DNA of 64,000 nucleotides from Candidatus Methanoperedens nitratireducens (GTDB lineage Archaea > Halobacteriota > Methanosarcinia > Methanosarcinales > Methanoperedenaceae), in the NCBI GenBank assembly GCA_020724545.1, contig DYGR01000003.1, forward strand, positions 1 to 64,000, written 5' to 3'. Both the position numbers and the translations under genes were made by a program. Below are positions 41,669-50,475 of the stretch, piece after piece. The notes under the pieces were generated by a model that made no database searches, was not told the origin of the DNA, and saw only the letters and a list, made by a program, of their open reading frames with translations. How positions within the stretch are numbered: the stretch's first letter is position 1; the number at the start of each line of letters is the position of its first letter.

Positions 41669-42796
41669 ATGCATAATCTCTCAAATAAGAATTTGGATCC
41701 AGTGATTCAGGAACTCGTTGAAAAAATCAGCCCGTATTTTTCTGTCTATGGGATACAGCAGCAGGACAGCAGTATCTATTTCTTTGGAGTCCCGAAAGAA
41801 AATATTAGCGTTATAGAAGAAGATATGTCTGGCTCTATAGAAGTAAGCAGAGCCTATCAAAAATTATGGACTGCATTTGCCGAAAAAGGATATCAGTTTG
41901 CTATTAAATATGAGCTTGGGGAGCATATACTGATAGCCTCCCCTCTCAAGCTTCCCGCAGAGCGGCGATGGATAAATGTAGTGCTGGCCATTGCTACTTT
42001 TATCACTACAATGGTGATGGGCTCATTCCTGTTCGGTGCCGATCCGATAAGTAACCCATATGATGCTCTAAGAGGCATTCCTTTCACTATCGCGATCATG
42101 GCTGTACTGGGATCTCATGAGGCAGGACATTACATAGTCGCAAAAAAACATGGTATGCGTACATCACTACCCTATTTTATCCCGTTTCCGAGCCTGATAG
42201 GGACGATGGGGGCTGTAATCAAGCACCGAGGGCCTATACCCGATCGCAAAGCCCTCTTCGATGTGGGTGTATCAGGTCCCCTGATCGGCCTTTTTGTATC
42301 AATTATTGTTACCATTATTGGTCTTCTTCAACCTCCGATCACTCAAACCTCAGATGGTTTTCAGATTTATCTGGGTCTTCCACCCCTGTTTGAGTTTATA
42401 ACACGCATTATCACGGTTGCAGAAGCCTCGGTAATGCACCCTATTGCATTTGCCGGGTGGGTAGGGATGCTTGTGACAGCGCTAAATCTCATCCCTGCAG
42501 GACAACTGGATGGGGGGCATGTTCTTCGTGCAATGGTGGGTAACAGGTCATCCTATGTATCACTGGCTCTGCCGTTTGTACTGCTCTTCCTTGGAGCCTA
42601 CATGATGTTTATCCTGAACATAAACGGCTCTATATGGATATTCTGGGGACTCATACTCTCATTTTTTGCTGCCTCTGGCCATCCCAGACCTCTTAATGAT
42701 GAAGACCCACTTGACAGGAGAAGGATGGCTTTAGGGATAATTACCTTTGCACTGGGGCTGCTCAGTATAACACCAGTTCCTTTCCAGGTACAATAA
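41669..42796 (+). CDS. Site-2 protease family membrane metalloprotease (M50)
   Basis: About six or seven membrane spans surround the zinc motif HEAGH (in GSHEAGHYIVAKKHGM) and the second metal motif LDGGHVLRAM. Residues 1-95 are a soluble N-terminal domain. It cuts membrane proteins within the bilayer, often to release regulators. The start follows an AT-rich promoter (41590-41668). Confidence 0.93.
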   Translation: MHNLSNKNLDPVIQELVEKISPYFSVYGIQQQDSSIYFFGVPKENISVIEEDMSGSIEVSRAYQKLWTAFAEKGYQFAIKYELGEHILIASPLKLPAERRWINVVLAIATFITTMVMGSFLFGADPISNPYDALRGIPFTIAIMAVLGSHEAGHYIVAKKHGMRTSLPYFIPFPSLIGTMGAVIKHRGPIPDRKALFDVGVSGPLIGLFVSIIVTIIGLLQPPITQTSDGFQIYLGLPPLFEFITRIITVAEASVMHPIAFAGWVGMLVTALNLIPAGQLDGGHVLRAMVGNRSSYVSLALPFVLLFLGAYMMFILNINGSIWIFWGLILSFFAASGHPRPLNDEDPLDRRRMALGIITFALGLLSITPVPFQVQ

Positions 42797-42874
42797 ACCA
42801 ATGAGCACAAATTATTTATGGTAGTAATACTTTAGGGCTATAAATAATACTAGCAGTAATAATATGGTGATAAA

Positions 42875-43684
42875 ATGTTAGGCGGATTCAGTGAAGAACA
42901 GATAAAGAGATATTCACGTCATATCATCCTGCCCGAAGTAGGTGGAAAGGGCCAGAAAAAACTTCTATCCTCAAGGGTGTTATGCATAGGTGCAGGAGGA
43001 CTTGGCGCACCCATAATAGAGTACCTCGCTGCTGCGGGAGTGGGGACACTCGGGATTATCGATGACGATACTGTTGATCTGAGCAATCTTCAGAGGCAGG
43101 TCATACACGGGGGAAACGTAGGAATACACAAGGTCGAATCTGCAAGACAATTTATCAATAATCTCAATCCTGATATCGAAGTAAGAACATACGTCGAAAG
43201 ACTGAATGCTAACAACGTGGTTGATATTTTCAAGGAATACGATATAGTGGTAGATGGCTCTGATAACTTTGCAACACGATACCTTGTGAACGATGCATGT
43301 GTGCTCACAGACACGCCTCTATCCCACGGCAGCATATATCGGTTCGAAGGGCAGGTAACCACGATAATACCGCACAAAGGACCGTGCTACAGATGCCTGT
43401 TTGAACATGCGCCACCGCCTGGAATGGTACCAAGCTGCCAGGAGGCAGGGGTACTTGGCGTACTTCCAGGCATAATAGGGGTTATCCAGGCAACAGAGGT
43501 TGTGAAATACCTGCTCGGGATCGGGGAGCTGTTGATCGGGCGGCTTATATACTATGATGCCCTCAATATGGCTTTTGATGAGATTAAGATCCGGTGGAAT
43601 AAGAACTGCCCTGTATGCGGCACCGAGCCAAAGATCACCTCGATACAGGAAGAGATATACGGGGAGTCATGCAGGATATGGTGA
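42875..43684 (+). CDS. ThiF/MoeB/HesA-family adenylyltransferase
   Basis: E1-like enzyme that adenylates the C-terminus of a ubiquitin-like sulfur carrier. The ATP site is GAGGLGAPIIEYLAAAGVG, with DDDTVDLSNLQRQ after it. Zinc Cys pairs are CYRC and CPVC. The catalytic Cys is in PSCQEAGVLG. It heads a sulfur-relay operon (TusA, three DsrE-fold proteins), so it may serve thiolation of tRNA or cofactor (molybdopterin, tungstopterin or thiamine) synthesis. Confidence 0.94.
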   Translation: MLGGFSEEQIKRYSRHIILPEVGGKGQKKLLSSRVLCIGAGGLGAPIIEYLAAAGVGTLGIIDDDTVDLSNLQRQVIHGGNVGIHKVESARQFINNLNPDIEVRTYVERLNANNVVDIFKEYDIVVDGSDNFATRYLVNDACVLTDTPLSHGSIYRFEGQVTTIIPHKGPCYRCLFEHAPPPGMVPSCQEAGVLGVLPGIIGVIQATEVVKYLLGIGELLIGRLIYYDALNMAFDEIKIRWNKNCPVCGTEPKITSIQEEIYGESCRIW

Positions 43685-43688
43685 AAAA

Positions 43689-43913
43689 ATGATAGTTGAA
43701 CTGGATTTAAGAGGCGAGGTGTGCCCATACACCTTTGTAAAGACCAAGCTCAAGCTTGAAGAACTTGAGAGCGGAGAAGAACTGAATGTAATACTTGACC
43801 ATGCTCCTGCCGTGGAGAACGTACCGCGCAGCCTGAAGAATGAGGGGCATAAGATACTGGAAATAGAACAGAACGGCGATCACCTGTGGAAGGTAAGGAT
43901 ACTTAAGGCGTAG
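43689..43913 (+). CDS. TusA-family sulfurtransferase
   Basis: The 74-residue protein has the TusA hallmark LDLRGEVCPYTFVKTKLKL with the active Cys-Pro pair, followed by the second strand ELNVILDHAPAVENVPRSL. It carries persulfide sulfur between partners. The ATG at 43689 follows the ThiF stop by four bases. It is followed three bases later by a DsrE-like gene. Confidence 0.92.
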   Translation: MIVELDLRGEVCPYTFVKTKLKLEELESGEELNVILDHAPAVENVPRSLKNEGHKILEIEQNGDHLWKVRILKA

Positions 43914-43916
43914 AGC

Positions 43917-44219
43917 ATGAAGCTTGGAATACTGCTGACAACAGGCCCTGAGAATGAGAATACAAGTACAGTTATTGCCATAAGCAGGGCTGCGCGGGAA
44001 AAGGGGCATGAAGTCTCCATTTTCCTGATGTACGACGGCGTATATAACATTCATAAGAAAGAGTTCTCAGAACTGGTGGACAGGGGCGTTAACATTACCC
44101 TCTGTGCGCTTAATGCCACCCAGCGCAACATCAGTAAGATCGAGGGCATACTGTTCGGAAGCCAGTACGACAATGCATGTATAGTAAACGAGGTTGACAG
44201 GTTCATATCTTTCGGGTAG
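43917..44219 (+). CDS. DsrE/TusD-like sulfur relay protein
   Basis: It is a 100-residue DsrE-fold protein: LGILLTTGPENENTSTVIAI, then GHEVSIFLMYDGVYNIHK. The Cys in ITLCALNA near residue 67 sits where TusD/DsrE carries sulfur. It is the first of three related small proteins in a row and may assemble with them as a hexamer. Confidence 0.88.
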   Translation: MKLGILLTTGPENENTSTVIAISRAAREKGHEVSIFLMYDGVYNIHKKEFSELVDRGVNITLCALNATQRNISKIEGILFGSQYDNACIVNEVDRFISFG

Positions 44220-44222
44220 ATC

Positions 44223-44567
44223 ATGAAAAAAATTACTGTGATCGTAAGACACCTTCCGTTAAATACAAGAAGAAATGCCGAAGCGCTGAGGATGAGTGTG
44301 GGGCTCACGCTGAGGGAGGATAAGGTTACTGTTATTTTTATGGATGACGGCATTTATACCGCAACCCCCGCCAGGCCTGAGTTGATTAATTTACAGCCGC
44401 TAAATAAGGAATTTGAGGCGCTCTCATTGCTGGAATGTCCTCTTATGGCAGACAAACCATCCATGGAAAAAAGAGGAATAAAGAGCCTTATTACAAATAT
44501 AAGGGCGGCAGAGCGTGAAGAGATCGTGAGAACAATAACAGATTCAGATATTGTGATACCATTTTGA
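44223..44567 (+). CDS. DsrF/TusC-like sulfur relay protein
   Basis: The 114-residue protein has the DsrE/DsrF-type fold (KKITVIVRHLPLNTRRNAEA, then VTVIFMDDGIY), with a Cys in SLLECPLMADKPSMEKRG. It starts three bases after the previous gene. By order it corresponds to TusC or DsrF. Confidence 0.85.
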   Translation: MKKITVIVRHLPLNTRRNAEALRMSVGLTLREDKVTVIFMDDGIYTATPARPELINLQPLNKEFEALSLLECPLMADKPSMEKRGIKSLITNIRAAEREEIVRTITDSDIVIPF

Positions 44568-44578
44568 TTGGAGCTACT

Positions 44579-44824
44579 ATGAAGATACTGCATATTATCA
44601 GGAATCCAGACGACATAACCCCGATAGAGATCGCAAAAGCCCAGAGCAAAGAGCATGAAGTATCGATACTTCTACTGCACGATGCAGTTTATGCGGCTCC
44701 TGGAGCGGGGGTTTATGCCTGCGCTGGTGATGCAGAGGCAAGGGGAGTTACCGGACATGAACGTATCGGGTATGACAGGATAGTAGAGATGCTGTTTGAG
44801 TATGATAAAATCATATCGTGGTAA
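44579..44824 (+). CDS. DsrH/TusB-like sulfur relay protein
   Basis: The 81-residue protein resembles DsrH/TusB: MKILHIIRNPDDITPIEIAK, then VSILLLHDAVYAAP. The last segment (RIVEMLFEYDKIISW) ends in Trp, as in several TusB relatives. The ATG at 44579 has GGAG upstream; the open frame reaches 44564 inside the previous gene. Confidence 0.85.
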   Translation: MKILHIIRNPDDITPIEIAKAQSKEHEVSILLLHDAVYAAPGAGVYACAGDAEARGVTGHERIGYDRIVEMLFEYDKIISW

Positions 44825-44877
44825 AGTATTTTTTATCAAGACCATCCGCAGGTTAAGTACAGGGTATAAACGGTAAG

Positions 44878-46038
44878 GTGGTAAATACGCAGAGCAGTGG
44901 AATTGATCTTAAGAGCATGTTAATCTATGGAATACACGGCGCACTGGGGTTATTTACGGGCATCGGTCTGCTGATGCTGATATTGCTAATATTTGGTTTG
45001 AGTGCTGGTATCATCCCTGGTCTGATAGTGGTTTTTGTGATCTATGGTGCCTATGTTGGATACATCTTTGGCGGGCAGAGAAGTTCATCAAGGTTAGCTA
45101 AAATGGGCGTTATTGCAGGGCCTTTTTGTGGCATTGTGGCATCATTTTATCTTGATTCAGTAGTGTCCTATCCTGTCATTGTTGCCATTGCAGGTCTTAT
45201 CTTTGGTCTACCCGGGATCAAAAACATGGTTACCCTATCAGTATCCGGGGCTTCTGGCGGCGCGATAGGCTACGGGGTGTATGTTCTTGGTGAAAACATA
45301 ATATATCTTCTTAATAACAGCGGAATGAGAGGCAGTTTACTTATACCTTTTATAGCTCTTTTTTTCTTCTTACTTGCAATAGGGATCGCAGGAGCCTCGA
45401 TAGCCACAGGAATGTATTTTGCCCGGGGAACCGCATATACCAGAAGGGAGATACCCAGGTTTTTAAAGATCGCCAGGAACACAGGGATAGCTCTGACAGT
45501 TCTCGTACTGTTCTATCCCTCAATAATATTAGTAAGCATTGCACATTATGCAAGCACATCTGAATCAGTTCACATAGAGGCTGGTAATGAAAAAACCATA
45601 CTTTATGTTCCTGTTTTGCTAGATGAGAATGGAGAGGTACTGGAGATGTTTGAAAAACCCGCAATTACAGGCAATGCAACCACTGCAATAATAGATACTG
45701 ATTATGGAAAAGCCCTTAAGATAAGTGGATCAGGAGTGATCGGGATAAATATGAGACAGACGCATGGAATACCAGAGAAAACCCAGGAGGCTACTGAAAA
45801 GTTCATGAATGGATTCACAATCAGCACGAGTGATTCTACACACTATGGGGATATCAAAGGCAGTCAGACGGTAGACATATGGGTGTATTCAGAGGATGAC
45901 GGCACTGGGTTAAGTTTTTCTGTTAGCCGGGATAACGGCTGGGGAGCTGTACTATCCTTATATACAGAGGAGCACAGGAGGCTGACTGAGGGATGGCAGG
46001 TAGTCAGGCTTTCTGGTGGGACTATTATGTATGATTAG
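44878..46038 (+). CDS. Membrane protein with extracellular C-terminal domain
   Basis: Residues 15-190 contain about six membrane spans with Gly-rich helices (LFTGIGLLMLILLIFGLSAG). A further span at 205-225 leads to a polar domain of 160 residues. Start GTG at 44878 follows AAGG. It is 53 bases after the sulfur-relay operon. No family is recognised. Confidence 0.7.
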   Translation: MVNTQSSGIDLKSMLIYGIHGALGLFTGIGLLMLILLIFGLSAGIIPGLIVVFVIYGAYVGYIFGGQRSSSRLAKMGVIAGPFCGIVASFYLDSVVSYPVIVAIAGLIFGLPGIKNMVTLSVSGASGGAIGYGVYVLGENIIYLLNNSGMRGSLLIPFIALFFFLLAIGIAGASIATGMYFARGTAYTRREIPRFLKIARNTGIALTVLVLFYPSIILVSIAHYASTSESVHIEAGNEKTILYVPVLLDENGEVLEMFEKPAITGNATTAIIDTDYGKALKISGSGVIGINMRQTHGIPEKTQEATEKFMNGFTISTSDSTHYGDIKGSQTVDIWVYSEDDGTGLSFSVSRDNGWGAVLSLYTEEHRRLTEGWQVVRLSGGTIMYD

Positions 46039-46040
46039 AG

Positions 46041-46248
46041 ATGAAGCGAATTAATGTTACGGAGTGGAAATGGAGTCTTGCTCTTTGATAATGAAAGGAT
46101 TAGAGCTAAACCCGGGGATGCTGTTGTTTGCGAGCCCGGGGATGTTCACGGGGTTATTAATGATACCCGGCATGAGTTCAGGTTGGTTGTCTTCAAGACA
46201 AACTTCGTACAGAATGATACCTACTGGGAGGCAAATAAAGGATGGTGA
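46041..46248 (+). pseudogene. Cupin gene with internal deletion
   Basis: The start ATG at 46041 encodes MKRINVTEWKWSLAL and stops. In a second frame the last part of a cupin follows: GNGVLLFDNERIRAKPGDAV, then PGDVHGVINDTRHEFRLVVF. The N-terminal cupin strands with the first His motif are missing. The remaining frame (from 46054) could make a 64-residue half cupin, but no good ribosome site precedes it. Confidence 0.6.
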
Positions 46249-46308
46249 AGAATTATAAACACTGTATCCCCTCAATTTAAGTTAAATAATCTAAACAAAA
46301 AAGATATT

Positions 46309-46737
46309 ATGGAGATTATGCAGGTCACGAAAGAGAATATGGCACCTATAATTAAAATTGCACTGGGGTTAAGATGGGATAAAAATTTTGAAAAGAAATA
46401 CCTGAACAAATTGCTATCAGCCGGGGTTGTTAAAACTATTTACGATGACAATAAGTTTATGGGATATCTCTGGTTCGATGAGAGAGAAGAGAAAAATGAT
46501 ATCTTCATCAATTCAATGCAGTTGAAAAAAGAATATCAAGGTAAAGGGATAGGAACGCAGATTTTGAAATGGTTAGAGAGTTTTGCCTTGAAACGTAACA
46601 AACAATATCTAAGTCTATTGGTTCAAGTAAATAATCATAGAGCCATTAATATCTATAAACGATTCGGATTCTATGAGATAACAAGAGAGCAAGGATCGAT
46701 ATATATGGTAAAAAAAACTAGTTATATGAAAAATTAA
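46309..46737 (+). CDS. GNAT-family N-acetyltransferase
   Basis: The acetyl-CoA loop reads QGKGIGTQILKWLES, preceded by the INSMQLKKEYQ strand and followed by SLLVQVNNHRAINIYKRFGF. The 142 residues are a complete GNAT fold. Substrate is unknown; the RimI-like end pattern fits protein N-acetylation or a small molecule. A hairpin terminator follows at 46755-46784. Confidence 0.9.
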   Translation: MEIMQVTKENMAPIIKIALGLRWDKNFEKKYLNKLLSAGVVKTIYDDNKFMGYLWFDEREEKNDIFINSMQLKKEYQGKGIGTQILKWLESFALKRNKQYLSLLVQVNNHRAINIYKRFGFYEITREQGSIYMVKKTSYMKN

Positions 46738-46754
46738 TTATATTATTTAGGATT

Positions 46755-46784
46755 GGGGAGAAACGGCTATTGCTATTTCTCCCC
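46755..46784. terminator. Hairpin between convergent genes
   Basis: GGGGAGAAA pairs perfectly with TTTCTCCCC around a 12-base loop. It lies 18 bases after the GNAT stop and 36 bases before the end of the leftward small gene, so it may end both messages. Confidence 0.6.
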
Positions 46785-46820
46785 GATAATGTCCCACTCC
46801 TTTGGTTAAATAGGATTTTA

Positions 46821-47000
46821 TTAATTTTCAGAGATCAATGATACAACCCTTTCCTCATTGACCTTGTATGCCCAACCACTGAAACTGTTTATATATAATA
46901 TATCTTCATCATGCCTCTTCTCGACAATTTGGACTTCCCCTTCCTGTATATCATCCGATCCAACTTTAAATCTTACAATGTCTCCTATGGAATATGTCAT
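46821..47000 (-). CDS. Small beta-rich hypothetical protein
   Basis: From ATG 47000 (GGTGAG upstream) it encodes 59 residues beginning MTYSIGDIVRFKVGSDDIQE and ending VVSLISEN. The pattern suggests a small SH3/KOW-like barrel. The upstream region holds three palindromes (47031-47118), so it is probably under tight repression. No family is recognised. Confidence 0.6.
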   Translation of the reverse strand: MTYSIGDIVRFKVGSDDIQEGEVQIVEKRHDEDILYINSFSGWAYKVNEERVVSLISEN

Positions 47001-47030
47001 ACACTCACCGCCTTTCTCTTTACTATACAT

Positions 47031-47118
47031 TTTCTACCTTGTGTAGAAAAACCTGTCTATTTTTAGACAAGTTTTATTACTATAATTATTAATACTTAAA
47101 CCTTTCTATAATTAGAAA
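47031..47118. promoter_or_regulatory. Three TTTCTA/TGTCTA palindromes (operator array)
   Basis: Three inverted repeats stand upstream of the small gene: TTTCTAC-N5-GTAGAAA (47031-47049), TGTCTA-N4-TAGACA (47054-47069) and TTTCTA-N4-TAGAAA (47103-47118). A minus-strand TATA-like TAGTAATAAAAC lies between the second and third. They look like binding sites of one dimeric regulator, possibly the winged-helix protein encoded at 47272. Confidence 0.6.
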
Positions 47119-47271
47119 AACTTGATAAAAAATAAAATAGAGTTTAAGGTTATAGAACAATGGTTAGAAAATTTAGAGGGCGCAGGAAATCGATAGGCTC
47201 GATTAAGGTAAACATGTGAACTACTCGTGCTTTTCGGGCTGAAGCTTCCTGCTTCATCATATAATGTTAGG
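47119..47271. other. Intergenic with long-range hairpin
   Basis: GCAGGAA (about 47182-47188) can pair with TTCCTGC (about 47246-47252), with GAACTACTCGTGCTTTTCGG between. The wording resembles ends of IS200/IS605-type elements, so this may be a small transposon remnant. No gene is seen. Confidence 0.3.
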
Positions 47272-47574
47272 CTACTTCTCATCCTGCAGTGCACTCAGAT
47301 CGTTATAAAATTCTATAATTAGCTTCGCCACAGGGTTTTTTTCGTTTATGGTAAATGTCCTGATCTGTTTGCCCATTCTCTTTTCAATAACAAGATCACT
47401 TTCAACAAGTGGCTCTATTACTCTTGCTACGCTTGAGTGAGAAAGCCCTGTCTCCTTAGCAATCCCTGATAGATAGGTGAAATCACCTCTTTTCTTTATG
47501 AGATTCTCAAGTACAAGTGTCTGGGCACTTCTTCCAAATATTTTTTCAAGATTACTCATTTTCTTACTATTCAT
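47272..47574 (-). CDS. Winged-helix transcriptional regulator
   Basis: The 100 residues form a MarR/ArsR-like winged helix: ARSAQTLVLENLIKKR-like helix, then YLSGIAKETGLSHSSVARVI as recognition helix and LVIEKRMGKQIRTFTI as wing. Such short archaeal regulators act as dimers. It lies between the palindrome array and the receiver gene. Confidence 0.85.
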   Translation of the reverse strand: MNSKKMSNLEKIFGRSAQTLVLENLIKKRGDFTYLSGIAKETGLSHSSVARVIEPLVESDLVIEKRMGKQIRTFTINEKNPVAKLIIEFYNDLSALQDEK

Positions 47575-47733
47575 ATCATTGTAATATTATTATTCTTCTT
47601 AATTATGTATAACCTTTTCTTTTTTTATGCTAGTTTTACTAAAAAATAACTATATTATATATAGATAGATAACTTTAATCCCCGGCGCAGATCAATCGTA
47701 AATGCTAAGTAGAAGTTAGTTTAAACTGGAAAT

Positions 47734-48270
47734 GTGGCAAGGCAAGGTTTAGATGAGGTAAATCAAGATTTAATTGATAATCAGATACTTGAGCTTATTG
47801 AACAGAGGCCAGATATCACTGATACTGAGATTGCATTGCAACTCGATTTGAGCATAGACGAGGTAATCGACAGGATAAAGAGTTTATCAGATACGCGGGT
47901 CAAAATATTGATTGTTGATGATGATAAAGACGTAGTTACCCCGCTTAAGATGTCCCTTGAAGCAGATAACTACAGCGTAATCGAAGCTTATGCTGGCTGC
48001 GGGGCGATAGAAAAAGCGCACGGTGAGATCCCGGATCTGATCATATTAGATATAATACTCCCAGATATGGATGGCTATGAGGTATGTAACAGGCTGAGAG
48101 AAGATCCACTGACCGAATTGATCCCGATTATTATGCTGACAGGGAAGGATGATATAAGCAATAAAATAGAAGGTCTGGAGAGAGGAGCAGATGACTATAT
48201 CACAAAGCCATTTAACCTAAGTGAACTCAAGGCTAGAATTCGTACTGTCCTGCGGCGCTCCAGGGTTTAA
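47734..48270 (+). CDS. Response regulator with N-terminal helix-turn-helix
   Basis: Residues 1-52 look like an AsnC-type HTH (LIDNQILELIEQRPDITDTE, IALQLDLSIDEVI). Residues 55-175 are a receiver: VDDDKD acidic pocket, phosphoacceptor Asp in LIILDIILPDMDG, and TKPFN Lys. DNA-binding domain first and receiver last is the reverse of the common order. Start is GTG at 47734. Its stop overlaps the convergent regulator gene by four bases. Confidence 0.88.
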   Translation: MARQGLDEVNQDLIDNQILELIEQRPDITDTEIALQLDLSIDEVIDRIKSLSDTRVKILIVDDDKDVVTPLKMSLEADNYSVIEAYAGCGAIEKAHGEIPDLIILDIILPDMDGYEVCNRLREDPLTELIPIIMLTGKDDISNKIEGLERGADDYITKPFNLSELKARIRTVLRRSRV

Positions 48271-49076
48271 TCAGGTGATGTAATCTCGTATCTCTTTGCC
48301 TTTCCTCTGTAGTACTCAAATAACTCATGGCCCCAGCGAATTGCCATATCATCAGTGCCGATCAGGTCATACGCGGTATCGTATACCCCGTTGATTGTAA
48401 ATAACCCGAGTGAAAGATGATTATCGGCTACTGTAAGGGCAACTTTTAATTTTTCCTCGGTGATCAATATCTCCAGGCGGTGGTTAGAGATTGCATTTTT
48501 AATATCTTCCAGGCCTATAATATTTTCCAGTTTATTAAACATATCCCTATTTAATACAAGGCAGATACCAATATTCTTCTCAGCCGACATCCTGAATATA
48601 ACAGTATAGTCCGGGGAATATACAGGAGAGACTCTTTTGATCCACTTTGCTGTTTTTATATAACCGGTATAAACATCACGCATTTTAATAATATCCAGTG
48701 GATCTATCTGTACCACATTTGAATCCTTCAACCACCCGATCTTTTCCATAAGATGCTCTGGAATCCCGCTCAGGTCGTGCCCGAGCCAGAATCTTTCGTG
48801 CTTTTTCAAAGCTTCTGCCGCATTGTTAAAATCTATTAGTTTCAGGGTTATAATCCTGCCAGTATTTGTAAGCATATAGTTTCTAAATCTATCCTGAAAA
48901 AGAAGGTGGTTACTCTCAAGCTCTCTTAATGCATGTATGATTGTTGAAGAGCTTGTTTTTAGATTAGCTCTCAGATTGCCTGTAGATTTTTTTCCATCAA
49001 TCAGGCTTATGAGTATATTTTTTCGCAAATCAGAGCAGACGGACAGGTTGAGAATATTTTTATTATCTGTGTTCAT
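48267..49076 (-). CDS. FilR1/DUF1724-type methanogen transcription regulator
   Basis: Residues 10-85 are an ArsR-like winged helix (RKNILISLIDGKKSTGNLRA, TSSSTIIHALRELE). Residues 120-265 are the FilR1 (DUF1724) ligand domain: SGIPEHLMEKIGWLKDSNVV, then NHRLEILITEEKLK and the LGLFTINGVYDT strand. FilR-type regulators act in methanogens on methanogenesis and filament genes. It is convergent with the receiver gene. Confidence 0.9.
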   Translation of the reverse strand: MNTDNKNILNLSVCSDLRKNILISLIDGKKSTGNLRANLKTSSSTIIHALRELESNHLLFQDRFRNYMLTNTGRIITLKLIDFNNAAEALKKHERFWLGHDLSGIPEHLMEKIGWLKDSNVVQIDPLDIIKMRDVYTGYIKTAKWIKRVSPVYSPDYTVIFRMSAEKNIGICLVLNRDMFNKLENIIGLEDIKNAISNHRLEILITEEKLKVALTVADNHLSLGLFTINGVYDTAYDLIGTDDMAIRWGHELFEYYRGKAKRYEITSPD

Positions 49077-49359
49077 CTATGTTACGTCCCTTTTTCCTCT
49101 ATATTTTTCATTATTATAATAATAACTTTACATATATGGTTAGAAACTCTTAATATTGCTAAATTCAGGCAATTTTGCTTATGTATGGAAAACTTGATAT
49201 ATCTGCAAATCTTAACACAGAGTAATAGGTCGAGCACAATCATTGCCTGTTAGTATGGAACAGGCGATGTTTTGAGCAGTATAAAGAGGGATTCAAGTCC
49301 GAACCTGCCTCTGGCAGGGATTATAATTATGCAAACTGCTATTAAAAGAGGTGGATAGA

Positions 49360-50436
49360 ATGAAAAACGAAGATACGGCTGAAGAGCAACAGATAGATAG
49401 ATTAGCAGAGCCGCATCTGAGGGCTGCTGAATTAGAGACATGCTATCGAAGTATTGTTGAGAGCGCACGGGATGCTATTTTTACAATCTCGCCTGATAAT
49501 ATTGTTACGTTCCTGAACCCGGCGTTTGAGATGATTACTGATTGGCCGCGCACGCAGTGGATTGGCAAGAACTGTGAGCCTCTCATCCATCCTGATGATC
49601 TGCCCTTTTTGATGGAGATGTATCAGTGCGTCCTGAATGGAGAACTACCTCCAGGCTTTGAATCGCGCATTCTCTCAAGATCAGGTGAATATGTAACTAT
49701 GGAATTCTCAATAACACCGCAGCTTCACCATGGAGAAGTTATCGGCATCCTGAACATTTGCCGCAACATCACAGAGCACAGGAAGGTTCTGGAGAAGATA
49801 ATGAAGAGTGCAGGCACTGGAGGAACAGCACATGAACTCAACAATATACTGACGCCAATAATCCTATCTGTGCAAATATTAAAAGAGAAGTTCAAAGATG
49901 AAGAGAGCCAGAGACTGCTTGGTATACTTGAGAGAAACGCCAACAGAGGAGCAGATCTGGTAAAACAGATTAGATCATTTGCACGTGGACCTGAAGGTGA
50001 AGTCCATCTATCCTCTATTGCAATAACAGAAATGCAAAAATCAGAAGGACATTTTGAGCTTCCTGAAGGTCGTGGAGAATCGATCCTCATTGTTGACGAT
50101 GAGACCCCGATCCGTGAGATTACCAGTGCTACACTGAAGACAAACGGGTACAGAGTGCTAACAGCCAGTGACGGGGCAGAGGCCTCAACACTGTATGCAC
50201 AGAACAGAGAAGATATCATGGTTGTTCTTATGGATATGGCGATGCCTGTTATGGAAGGCCCGGAATGCATCCGGATATTGCATAAGGTTAATCCTGCTGT
50301 TAAGATCATCGCAGTCAGCGGATCAACTGATAAGAGTGAGCTTGAAGACATAGCAGACTATGTACATGCCTTTTTGCCAAAGCCTTACACTGCACAGAGA
50401 TTGCTGCACACCATACACGAGGTCATAAACCGATAA
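49360..50436 (+). CDS. PAS/HisKA/receiver hybrid lacking the ATPase domain
   Basis: Residues 25-145 are a PAS domain. A short HisKA remnant follows with the His in GTAHELNNILTP. No HATPase domain exists: about 75 residues later the chain joins a receiver with VDDETPI and phosphoacceptor Asp in VVLMDMAMP. An in-frame deletion has removed the catalytic part, so it cannot phosphorylate itself. The ATG at 49360 has GAGGTG upstream. It might still relay phosphate from another kinase. Confidence 0.82.
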   Translation: MKNEDTAEEQQIDRLAEPHLRAAELETCYRSIVESARDAIFTISPDNIVTFLNPAFEMITDWPRTQWIGKNCEPLIHPDDLPFLMEMYQCVLNGELPPGFESRILSRSGEYVTMEFSITPQLHHGEVIGILNICRNITEHRKVLEKIMKSAGTGGTAHELNNILTPIILSVQILKEKFKDEESQRLLGILERNANRGADLVKQIRSFARGPEGEVHLSSIAITEMQKSEGHFELPEGRGESILIVDDETPIREITSATLKTNGYRVLTASDGAEASTLYAQNREDIMVVLMDMAMPVMEGPECIRILHKVNPAVKIIAVSGSTDKSELEDIADYVHAFLPKPYTAQRLLHTIHEVINR

Positions 50437-50475
50437 TCCATAGATTTATTAAACTCTCCCACGTTTCGTACAGGC

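Noticed and set aside
49300-49320. Possible tRNA arm near CCTGCCTCTGGCAGG
   Set aside because: Only one short hairpin is present; no cloverleaf, acceptor stem or T-loop could be drawn.
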